Below, one piece after another: positions 1 to 4,939 of a stretch of DNA of 7,262 bases. The position numbers and the translations under genes are program-made. A model generated the notes under the pieces. The model ran no database searches. It saw only the letters and a program-made list of their open reading frames with translations, and had not been told where the DNA came from. Source of the stretch: Pseudomonadota bacterium (lineage in GTDB: Bacteria; Pseudomonadota; Alphaproteobacteria; Caulobacterales; Caulobacteraceae); assembly GCA_023445955.1 (NCBI GenBank), contig JAEXJH010000609.1:1-7262 (forward strand). Reading direction: 5' to 3'. Numbering within the stretch: the first letter of the stretch is position 1; every line of letters starts with the position of its first letter.

Positions 1-19
1 CCGCGACTCTGTCCAGACC

Positions 20-586
20 ATGGCTGCATCTTCTGACGATCCGCTGATCCTGGTCGGCCGCGTGGCCGGCGGCTTTGGCGTGCGCGGCGAGGTGCGGATC
101 GCGACCTACACCGAAGAGCCGATGAGCATCGCGGCCTTCAAAGCCTTGAAGCGACAGGACGGCTCGCCCGCCCTGACCATCGCCTCGGCCCGCAAGACCA
201 AGGACGGCGTCGTCTGCCGCTGTCCCGGCGTCGAGACCAAGGAAGCCGCCGACGCCCTGCGCGGCCTTCGCCTGTACGTCCCCCGCTCGGCCCTGCCGGC
301 CCCGGACGAGGACGAGTTCTATCTCACCGACCTGGTGGGCCTGTCGGTCCGCCACATCGCCACCGACGTGCTGCTGGGCCGCGTGAAGAGCGTCCAGAAT
401 TTCGGCGCCGGCGACATTCTCGAGATCACCCCGGACCTGGGCGGCCCGACCTGGTACCTGCCATTCACGCGGGCGGCTGTGCCCGAGGTGAAGATCGGCG
501 AAGGTCTGATCCTGGCCGACCCGCCCGCCCTGGTGGGCGAGCCCGAAGGCCCCGCCGAAGACGAAGAGCTGGGCGACCGGGACTGA
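20..586 (+). CDS. rimM: Ribosome maturation factor RimM
   Basis: RimM binds ribosomal protein S19 and helps assemble the head of the 30S subunit in the cytoplasm. The 188-residue product has the family's usual length and two-domain plan. The N-terminal RimM barrel (about residues 9-92) opens with VGRVAGGFGVRGEVRI, the family's signature near the N-terminus. A PRC-barrel follows (about 98-172), with EFYLTDLVGL, a NFGAGDILEI strand and the LPFTRAAVP segment. The tail after residue 173 is acidic and probably disordered. The ATG at 20 puts the signature where it normally sits. Only 19 bases lie upstream, without a clear Shine-Dalgarno, so the upstream neighbour (rpsP in many proteobacteria) cannot be seen. 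The next gene starts 16 bases after the stop and is a NUDIX hydrolase, not trmD, which often follows rimM. Confidence 0.97.
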   Translation: MAASSDDPLILVGRVAGGFGVRGEVRIATYTEEPMSIAAFKALKRQDGSPALTIASARKTKDGVVCRCPGVETKEAADALRGLRLYVPRSALPAPDEDEFYLTDLVGLSVRHIATDVLLGRVKSVQNFGAGDILEITPDLGGPTWYLPFTRAAVPEVKIGEGLILADPPALVGEPEGPAEDEELGDRD

Positions 587-602
587 TTGGGAGCCTTCAG
601 CG

Positions 603-1166
603 ATGTCGGACGGTAAATGGCGGGTCACCGCCTCGCGGGTCGTTCACAAGGATCGCTGGGTTCATCTACGCGCCGACGACTGCCTGACCGACGAAGGCGC
701 GGTGGTCGCGCCGTTCTATGTGCTCGACTATCCCGACTGGGTGCATGTCGTGGCGTTCGACGCCGACGACAATGTGCTGCTGATCCGCCAGTACCGGCAT
801 GGCCTGGGCGACCTGTCGATCGAGGTGCCGGCCGGGGCCATGGATCCCGGCGATGTCGACCCGCTGGTCGCCGCCGAGCGCGAACTGCTGGAGGAGACCG
901 GCTGCGCGGGGACCTTGTCGCTCTACGGAACGCTGTCGCCCAATCCGTCCAGCCACGCCAATCGCATGCACACCGTGATCGCCCGCGACGTCGTTCGGGT
1001 GACCGCGCCGGTCGACGATCCGCTGGAACGGATCGAGACCTTCTGGGTCCCGCGCGCCGAGGCGCTGCGCCTGGCGCTCAGCGGCGAGATGACCGCCGCG
1101 ATCCAGGTCGCCTCGCTGCTGCAGGTGCTGATGGCGGATGAAAAGGGGGTCATGAAGCAAGCGTAA
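603..1166 (+). CDS. NUDIX hydrolase, ADP-ribose pyrophosphatase type
   Basis: Predicted Mg-dependent hydrolase of a nucleoside diphosphate linked to another moiety. ADP-ribose or a related nucleotide sugar is the likeliest substrate. The 187-residue protein shows the features of the ADPRase branch: a strand with LLIRQYRHG (59-67), then IEVPAGAMDPG (73-83), then the Nudix helix RELLEETG (93-100) with the metal-binding glutamates. The SPNPSSHANRMH segment (112-123), about 12-20 residues further on, resembles the proline-containing specificity loop of ADPRases. Between the motif glycine (G78) and R93 there is one residue more than the strict GX5EX7RE spacing, and Asp stands where the first Glu is expected; both are common in this branch. 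The ATG at 603 has GGGAG about 7 bases upstream. The gene follows rimM by 16 bases and is probably co-transcribed with it. The exact substrate is inferred. Its last codons lie in a 19-bp sequence found again, inverted, at 4385-4403. Confidence 0.93.
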   Translation: MSDGKWRVTASRVVHKDRWVHLRADDCLTDEGAVVAPFYVLDYPDWVHVVAFDADDNVLLIRQYRHGLGDLSIEVPAGAMDPGDVDPLVAAERELLEETGCAGTLSLYGTLSPNPSSHANRMHTVIARDVVRVTAPVDDPLERIETFWVPRAEALRLALSGEMTAAIQVASLLQVLMADEKGVMKQA

Positions 1167-1167
1167 C
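1149..1167 (+). repeat. 19-bp repeat, copy A (end of the NUDIX gene)
   Basis: GTCATGAAGCAAGCGTAAC covers the last codons (V-M-K-Q-A) and stop of the NUDIX gene and the next base. The near-identical partner on the opposite strand is at 4385-4403. This copy ends 55 bases before the start codon of the S41 peptidase, so it could equally be a site upstream of that gene. Confidence 0.5.
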
Positions 1168-1222
1168 TGGCGTTTCCGGGGCGGGCGCGGCATCCGTCGC
1201 GCCGCTGATCTCGGGGATTTCC

Positions 1223-2272
1223 ATGCGCCTTCTCGCCACGACCGTCGCCGTCGCCCTCCTCGCCGCCGCTGCGCCGGTCCTGGCCGCGGAAGACCTGAGC
1301 GCCAAGCAGTCGGGCCACGTGGTCGACGCGCTGATCGGCCAGATGGGCGACTATTTCGACCGGGCCAAGGCCACGCAGGTTCGCGCGGCGCTGAAGGCCC
1401 AGCGCGGCCAGCTGACGCGGATCCACGATCGCCAAGCCCTGGCCGAGGCGCTGACCGCCATCACGCTCAAGACCTCGAACGACCAGCATCTGAAGGTCTC
1501 GGTCACGACGTCCAGCGCCCAAGTCGCGGCGATCAGCGACGCCGAGCAGGCGCTCATCGACCAGCGCCTGGCCTACGGCCTGATGGCGGCGCGACGGCTG
1601 CCGGCCAATATCGGTTATCTGAAGCTGCGCTATTTCGAACAGGGCCAGGAAGGCGCCGACCTGATCGACGCGGCCATGGGCCTGCTTCAGCACACCGACG
1701 CCCTGATCATCGACCTGCGCGAGAACACCGGCGGCGGCGGGGCGTCGGACACGCGCCTGCTAGGCCATCTTTCGAAGACGCCGCTGGTCATGACCCGCAT
1801 CCACTGGCGCCAGCCCGATGGCCGCGAGACGGTCGAGCAGCGCCAGCCGTCGGCGCCGTCGTCCGGTCCGCTCTATGCCGACAAGCCGGTCTTCGTGCTG
1901 ACCGCCAACCGCACCTTCTCGGCGGCCGAGGGCTTCGCCTACGACATCCAGGCCAACAAGCGCGGCCTGGTGATCGGGACCCGCACGCGCGGCGGCGGCA
2001 ATCCGGCCAATCGCCCGACGCCGGGCCTGGGCTTTGGCCTTGCGGTCTTCGTGCCCAACGGCTGGACCGAGCATCCGCTGACCGGCAAGGGCTGGGAGGG
2101 CGTCGGCGTCCAGCCGGACGTGCCGACCTCGACCGATGGCGCCCTGACCGAGGCCTACCGCCGCGCCCTGGCCGCGGCCAAGCCGCTGGTCTCGACCCCG
2201 AAGTCGGACAAGGAGCGCGCCGACGCCATCGCCGATCCGACGGCGACGCTGGCGGCGGACCAGAAGCTCTAG
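1223..2272 (+). CDS. Exported S41 family peptidase (IRBP/tricorn-like)
   Basis: Predicted periplasmic serine peptidase of family S41. Residues 1-22 form a typical Sec signal (MRLL, a hydrophobic Ala/Leu stretch, then VLA-A), with likely cleavage near residue 21-22. A helical N-terminal domain (about 28-115) ends in SNDQHLKV (85-92), matching the D-x-H-L motif of the IRBP/tricorn-like branch. The catalytic domain follows: IGYLKLRYF (130-138), ALIIDLRENTGGGG (160-173), the nucleophile region TANRTFSAAEGFAY (227-240) with predicted catalytic Ser233 and nearby Glu236, IGTRTRGGGNP (251-261), and GWEGVGVQPDV (290-300) near the C-terminus. The lysine that carboxy-terminal processing proteases carry about 25 residues after the serine is absent, and no PDZ domain is visible, so this is not a CtpA/Prc enzyme. 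GGGGA lies 6 bases before the ATG. The gap from the NUDIX gene is 56 bp. The natural substrate cannot be inferred. Confidence 0.9.
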   Translation: MRLLATTVAVALLAAAAPVLAAEDLSAKQSGHVVDALIGQMGDYFDRAKATQVRAALKAQRGQLTRIHDRQALAEALTAITLKTSNDQHLKVSVTTSSAQVAAISDAEQALIDQRLAYGLMAARRLPANIGYLKLRYFEQGQEGADLIDAAMGLLQHTDALIIDLRENTGGGGASDTRLLGHLSKTPLVMTRIHWRQPDGRETVEQRQPSAPSSGPLYADKPVFVLTANRTFSAAEGFAYDIQANKRGLVIGTRTRGGGNPANRPTPGLGFGLAVFVPNGWTEHPLTGKGWEGVGVQPDVPTSTDGALTEAYRRALAAAKPLVSTPKSDKERADAIADPTATLAADQKL

Positions 2273-2273
2273 A

Positions 2274-3128
2274 TTACTTCCGCACCCGCATCAGGCATTC
2301 CTGGGCGACCGAGGCCACGAGCTTGCCGTCGTGGCTGTACATTTGGCCGCGCACCAGGCCGCGCCCTTGCGAGGCGTTGGGGCTGTCCTGGGCGAACAGG
2401 GTCCAGTCGTTGAAGTCGAACGGATGGTGGAACCACATGGCGTGGTCCAGGCTGGCGGCCTGCAGGCCCGGCGTCGTCCAGATCAGGCCGTGCGGGCGCA
2501 GGGCGCTTTCCATGAACGCCATGTCCGAGGCATAGGCCAGAGCGGCCTGCTGCATCTTCACGTCGTCGCCCAGCGGGGCCTTGGCGCGCATCCAGACGTT
2601 CTTGGTGCCGGACTTCTTGACCGGCGCGACCGGGTTCTGCTGGTCGACCCAGCGCACGTCGACCGGCCGCGGCTTGCTGGCCATTGCCAGCATCTTCGGA
2701 TGGATCTGGTCGCCCAGGCTCTGCAGGAACTCGACCTCGGTCGGCAGGGTCTCGGGGTTCGGCGCGTCGGGCATGTCCGACTGGTGCTCGAAGCCCTCCT
2801 CCGGCGTCTGGAACGAGGCGGCCAGGTTGAAGATCTGCTCGCCATGCTGGATGGCGGCGACGCGGCGGGTCGTGAAGGTGCCGCCGTCGCGGGCCCGCTC
2901 GACCTCGTAAAGCACCGGGGCGTTCACATCGCCCGGGCGGATGAAATAGGCGTGCAGCGAGTGGCAGACCCGGTCCGGCACGGTCTTGTACGCCGCCAGC
3001 AGGGCCTGGGCGATCACCAGGCCGCCGAAGATGCGCGGAAAGCCGTCGTTCGGGCTGACGCCCCGGAACAGGTTCACCTCGATCGGTTCGAGGTCGAGGA
3101 TGTCGGCGAGGTTCTCGGTCGTCTGCAT
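2274..3128 (-). CDS. tesB: Acyl-CoA thioesterase II (TesB)
   Basis: Cytoplasmic enzyme that hydrolyses medium- and long-chain acyl-CoA to free fatty acid and CoA. The 284-residue product is very close to the 286 of E. coli TesB and has the same double-hotdog layout. The N-terminal hotdog holds NLFRG, FGGLVIAQAL, HAYFIRPGD and RRVAAIQHG. The C-terminal hotdog holds YASDMAF, ASLDHAMWFHHPF and VASVAQECLMR. Residues matching the E. coli Asp204/Thr228/Gln278 site are Asp202, Ser226 and Gln276, so the threonine is replaced by serine. I chose the ATG at 3128 because MQTTENLADILDLEPIEVNL aligns end to end with the start of the E. coli enzyme. A GTG at 3173 in the same frame would add 15 residues of unrelated sequence. 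No Shine-Dalgarno precedes the ATG, and a -10-like element lies just upstream. The gene is divergent from the deacetylase gene, and its stop is separated by one base from the peptidase stop on the other strand. Confidence 0.95.
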   Translation of the reverse strand: MQTTENLADILDLEPIEVNLFRGVSPNDGFPRIFGGLVIAQALLAAYKTVPDRVCHSLHAYFIRPGDVNAPVLYEVERARDGGTFTTRRVAAIQHGEQIFNLAASFQTPEEGFEHQSDMPDAPNPETLPTEVEFLQSLGDQIHPKMLAMASKPRPVDVRWVDQQNPVAPVKKSGTKNVWMRAKAPLGDDVKMQQAALAYASDMAFMESALRPHGLIWTTPGLQAASLDHAMWFHHPFDFNDWTLFAQDSPNASQGRGLVRGQMYSHDGKLVASVAQECLMRVRK

Positions 3129-3138
3129 GGTGCAGTGC

Positions 3139-3165
3139 GATATGCCGGTCGGAGCGTCACGGCAA
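3139..3165 (-). promoter_or_regulatory. Candidate tesB promoter
   Basis: On the minus strand TTGCCG (3165-3160) is followed after 13 bases by GGCATATC (3146-3139). These resemble the Caulobacter housekeeping elements TTGACG and GCTANAWC (five of six, and six of eight counting the N) with acceptable spacing. The predicted start of transcription is near 3132, about four bases before the tesB ATG, so the mRNA would be nearly leaderless. This agrees with the missing Shine-Dalgarno. The evidence is pattern matching only. Confidence 0.35.
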
Positions 3166-3197
3166 GTCGTCACCTTGCGTCAGGCGGTCGCGGTCCC

Positions 3198-3212
3198 CAT
3201 CGTGGAACGATG
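3198..3212 (+). promoter_or_regulatory. Palindrome enclosing the deacetylase start codon
   Basis: CATCGT-GGA-ACGATG is a perfect 6-bp inverted repeat with a 3-base loop. Its last three bases are the ATG of the deacetylase gene, and its loop GGA is the only Shine-Dalgarno-like sequence nearby. As RNA it could fold and hide the start codon. As DNA it could be a small operator in the 81-bp space shared with tesB. The repeat is seen directly; the function is inferred. Confidence 0.4.
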
Positions 3213-4121
3213 TCACGCGTTCCTCCCGTCATCCATCATCCCGCCTTCCGCGCCGAGATGCCGGCGGGGCATCGCTTCCCGATGGACAAGTTCTCGCGCC
3301 TGGCCTCGCTGCTGGAAGCGCAGGGCGTTCCGGGCCCGGAAGGTTTCGCCAAGCCCGAATTCATCGATGTCAAGACCCTGCGGCTGGCCCATACCGAGGA
3401 CTATGTCCGGGGCGTGATCGAGCTGTCCCTGCCAGCCGACGTGGTCCGGCGGATCGGCATGCCCAATACCGACAGCGTCGCCACGCGGGCGAGGGCGGCG
3501 ACGGGCGGCACGCTGCTGGCGGCGCGGCTGGCGCTGGAACACGGGATCGCCTGCAACACCGCCGGCGGCAGCCATCACGCCTCTGCCGAGAGCGGCGCGG
3601 GTTTCTGCGTGTTCAACGATGTCGCGGTGGCGGCCAGGCGGCTGCTGGCCGAAGGCGCGATCGGTCAAGCGCTGGTCGTCGATCTGGACGTCCACCAGGG
3701 CGACGGCACGGCGCGGATCTTCGAGGGCGATCCCAGCGTCTTCACCTTCTCGATGCACGCCGAGAAGAACTTCCCGCATCGCAAGGCGACCAGCGATCTC
3801 GACGTCGAGCTGGCCGACGGGACGGGCGATGCGGCTTATCTGGAAAAGCTGGAGGCGATCCTGCCGGCGCTGCTGGGCAGCGTCCGGCCGGACATCGTCT
3901 TCTTCAATGCGGGCGTGGATCCGCACGCGGACGACAAGCTGGGCCGCCTGTCGCTGACCGACGAGGGTCTGGGGCGACGGGAGGCCTATGTCCTGGGCGC
4001 TTGTCTTTCTCTTGAGATCCCCGTGGTCGGGGTCATTGGCGGCGGCTACGACGCGGATATCGATCGTCTGGCGGCGCGCCACGCCATCCTGCATCGGACG
4101 GCGAAATCTCTTTATTCTTAA
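3210..4121 (+). CDS. Class IV (HDAC11-like) deacetylase family protein
   Basis: Member of the arginase/deacetylase fold, predicted to be a Zn-dependent amidohydrolase that removes acetyl or longer acyl groups from lysine, polyamines or small molecules in the cytoplasm. The 303-residue protein spans one full domain. MPAGHRFPMDKF (17-28) lies near the start. The charge-relay pair His122-His123 sits in GGSHHASAESGAGFCVFND. The zinc ligands are Asp160 and His162 in DLDVHQGDG, and Asp237 in NAGVDPHADD. The transition-state tyrosine is Tyr280 in GGGYD. The segments DLDVHQGDG, LADGTGDAAYLEKLE and DDKLGRLSLTDEGL resemble human HDAC11 and its bacterial relatives more than the AcuC or class II types. 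The ATG at 3210 gives the family's normal N-terminus. The frame stays open far upstream, but only antisense to tesB. The Shine-Dalgarno is weak (GGA three bases away). It is transcribed away from tesB. The real substrate is unknown. Confidence 0.93.
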   Translation: MSRVPPVIHHPAFRAEMPAGHRFPMDKFSRLASLLEAQGVPGPEGFAKPEFIDVKTLRLAHTEDYVRGVIELSLPADVVRRIGMPNTDSVATRARAATGGTLLAARLALEHGIACNTAGGSHHASAESGAGFCVFNDVAVAARRLLAEGAIGQALVVDLDVHQGDGTARIFEGDPSVFTFSMHAEKNFPHRKATSDLDVELADGTGDAAYLEKLEAILPALLGSVRPDIVFFNAGVDPHADDKLGRLSLTDEGLGRREAYVLGACLSLEIPVVGVIGGGYDADIDRLAARHAILHRTAKSLYS

Positions 4122-4129
4122 GCGGTTAG

Positions 4130-4145
4130 TTCTGTCGTTCTGTCG
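4130..4145. repeat. Tandem octamer TTCTGTCG x2
   Basis: Two perfect adjacent copies of TTCTGTCG start nine bases after the deacetylase stop codon. The sequence is too short to assign a role. It lies just before the hairpin at 4150-4186. Confidence 0.6.
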
Positions 4146-4149
4146 CCAT

Positions 4150-4186
4150 CTCCGTCGAGGCGGCTCAACTGAGCGGCCCGACGGAG
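4150..4186. terminator. Two-part hairpin between convergent genes (possible terminator)
   Basis: Outer arms CTCCGTCG (4150-4157) and CGACGGAG (4179-4186) pair perfectly. Inside them GCTC (4163-4166) and GAGC (4171-4174) pair around a 4-base AACT loop, leaving an internal loop between the two stems. On the plus strand the hairpin is followed by GTTTA, which is only a short T run. It lies 28 bases after the deacetylase stop and 17 bases past the stop of the small minus-strand gene, where a shared terminator would be expected. The inverted repeat is clear; terminator activity is uncertain because no proper T-tract follows on either strand. Confidence 0.45.
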
Positions 4187-4202
4187 TTTACGCGGCGATC
4201 AC

Positions 4203-4301
4203 TTAGAAGCTCGTGGCGAGCGAACCGGCGATGACGACGAGCGGCAGAACGGCCAGAACGAGCGAGGCGAAACCGGCGACGGCGTTGGTCTTCATGGTCA
4301 T
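4203..4301 (-). CDS. Small hydrophobic (single-span) protein, 32 aa
   Basis: A short reading frame that length cut-offs usually miss. It starts MTMKTNAVAG, then continues with a hydrophobic run (about residues 7-29, with SLVLAVLPLVVIAGSLA at 13-29), and ends TSF and a TAA stop at 4203-4205. One lysine near the N-terminus and an uninterrupted span suggest either one inner-membrane helix or a very short exported peptide. There is no charge after residue 4. Support for its being real: AGGGA stands 8 bases before the first ATG (4301); codons show the local GC-rich third-position preference (GCC, GTC, CTC, CTG); and a promoter-like element lies upstream. A second start at 4295 gives 30 residues but is 14 bases from AGGGA. 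I do not recognise a family. It could be a membrane regulator of a larger protein, a stress-related small protein or a toxin-like peptide; nothing here decides. It is downstream of the thioesterase pair but separated by 218 bp. Confidence 0.55.
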   Translation of the reverse strand: MTMKTNAVAGFASLVLAVLPLVVIAGSLATSF

Positions 4302-4355
4302 GGTCTTGATCCCTGTTTTTGTGTCTCGGCGCCATTGCGGCGTCCGATGACCAGA

Positions 4356-4379
4356 GATGTAGGCGCTGACTCTCGTTAA
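4356..4379 (-). promoter_or_regulatory. Candidate promoter of the small gene with GANTC in the spacer
   Basis: On the minus strand TTAACG (4379-4374) is followed after 10 bases by CCTACATC (4363-4356). The octamer matches the Caulobacter -10 consensus GCTANAWC at seven of eight positions. The -35 matches TTGACG at five of six, but the spacing is about one base shorter than the usual range. GAGTC (4372-4368), a target of the adenine methylase CcrM (GANTC), lies between the two. GcrA-activated promoters of Caulobacter are known to carry methylated GANTC near or between -35 and -10. Predicted transcription start is near 4349, giving a leader of about 48 bases that contains AGGGA. Confidence 0.4.
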
Positions 4380-4384
4380 TGCAC

Positions 4385-4403
4385 GTTACCCTTGCTTCAT
4401 GAC
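4385..4403 (-). repeat. 19-bp repeat, copy B (inverted relative to copy A)
   Basis: On the minus strand this reads GTCATGAAGCAAGGGTAAC. The plus strand at 1149-1167 has GTCATGAAGCAAGCGTAAC, identical at 18 of 19 positions. This copy sits 5 bases upstream of the candidate -35 element of the small gene, where an activator or repressor could bind. Both copies also read ATG-AAG-CAA-GSG-TAA, a complete four-residue frame; in copy A this is the in-frame end of the NUDIX gene. Confidence 0.5.
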
Positions 4404-4437
4404 GCCGATTTAAGAAACTTTGTCGCACCTAATCGGC
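4404..4437. repeat. 7-bp inverted repeat, 20-base spacer
   Basis: GCCGATT (4404-4410) and AATCGGC (4431-4437) are perfect inverted copies. The spacer contains one copy of AGAAACTTT. With this spacing the pair is more like an operator or a loose RNA hairpin than a terminator. It lies directly upstream of the 19-bp repeat of the small gene's control region. Confidence 0.45.
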
Positions 4438-4469
4438 ATTACAGAGGATTAATGTGGTCGTGGAATTTG

Positions 4470-4483
4470 GTTTCCCGAGAAAC
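4470..4483. repeat. GTTTC-CCGA-GAAAC dyad
   Basis: A perfect 5-bp inverted repeat with a 4-base loop. On the plus strand it is followed by TTTATCCTTT, so it might act as a weak terminator for read-through from the left. On the minus strand it lies 36 bases past the stop of the downstream hotdog gene. It overlaps one of two AGAAACTTT copies (4413-4421 and 4478-4486, 65 bp apart). Confidence 0.35.
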
Positions 4484-4519
4484 TTTATCCTTTGAGACCA
4501 TTATTCCGGCCCCTGACGA

Positions 4520-4939
4520 TCATTCCTCGCTGGGCGCCACCAAAAAGAGTCCTCGCAGCGTCGCGATCGGGGCAGACCTTGTCTCCTGCCAGGCCTCGAC
4601 GTGGACATTGGCGATGCGCCGGCCCAGTTTCTTGATGCTGGCGCGGGCGTAGGTGGTCAGCGGCCGGCCCGAGCGCAGATACTCGATCGAGACGTCGATG
4701 GTGCGCGGCTGGCGCTTCATCGGCGCGGCCACCGACAGCTGGGCCAGGGCCGTCATCTCCATGAACGCCCCCAGCACCCCGCCATGGATGGCCGGCAGCA
4801 TCGGATTGCCGACGATGTGCTGGGCGAACGGCAGGATGGCCGTCATCTCGTCGCCGGCCAGCTCGGCCTTGATCCCCAGGAAGCGGGCGTAGGGAATGGA
4901 GTCCAGCATCGAGACCAGACGCGTGTCGATATCGCTCAT
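4520..4939 (-). CDS. PaaI-like hotdog thioesterase, second of a pair
   Basis: Single-domain hotdog protein of 139 residues, the usual size for PaaI/4HBT acyl-CoA thioesterases, which act on acyl-CoA as dimers or tetramers in the cytoplasm. The region VGNPMLPAIHGGVLGAFMEM (43-62) carries the family's Asn45, His52-Gly-Gly and central helix. At the catalytic acid position it has Glu61 where PaaI enzymes usually have Asp. SIEYLRSGRP (84-93) and the GRRIANVHVEAW strand (106-117) are also typical. The ATG at 4939 overlaps the upstream gene's stop (ATGA) and has GGGAG 9 bases before it, so the two genes are probably translationally coupled. The substrate is unknown, and the protein may work with its upstream neighbour. 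Confidence 0.92.
   Translation of the reverse strand: MSDIDTRLVSMLDSIPYARFLGIKAELAGDEMTAILPFAQHIVGNPMLPAIHGGVLGAFMEMTALAQLSVAAPMKRQPRTIDVSIEYLRSGRPLTTYARASIKKLGRRIANVHVEAWQETRSAPIATLRGLFLVAPSEE

Larger units (their letters stand above)
4302..4519. other. 218-bp intergenic region, relatively AT-rich and repeat-containing
   Basis: This is the largest gene-free stretch. It is visibly less GC-rich than its surroundings, especially 4370-4500. It holds a promoter-like element with a GANTC site for the small gene, a 19-bp sequence shared with 1149-1167, a 7-bp inverted repeat, a GTTTC/GAAAC dyad and two copies of AGAAACTTT. I see no further convincing protein-coding frame in it. Confidence 0.6.

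Noticed and set aside
1184..1203. GGCGCG/CGCGCC hairpin between the NUDIX and peptidase genes
   Set aside because: A 6-bp GC stem without a T run, of a kind expected often by chance in such GC-rich DNA. Not called as a terminator.
3129..3173. GTG start of tesB at 3173
   Set aside because: It adds 15 residues not found in TesB, and its AAGG is only two bases from the GTG-containing start region. The ATG at 3128 matches the E. coli N-terminus.
2331..3209. Plus-strand open frame continuing upstream of the deacetylase gene, giving a 596-residue protein
   Set aside because: The extra 293 residues are antisense to tesB, have the low-complexity Gly/Arg/His/Val-rich look of a GC-rich shadow frame, and do not match the deacetylase N-terminus, which begins normally at 3210.
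4165..4428. 87-residue minus-strand frame over the small gene
   Set aside because: It is in another frame, rich in Arg/His/Asp, includes the repeats and promoter-like element, and has no Shine-Dalgarno. The 32-codon frame fits better.
4413..4486. Possible CRISPR-like or iteron array from the two AGAAACTTT copies
   Set aside because: Only two 9-bp copies, with no regular unit or spacers.
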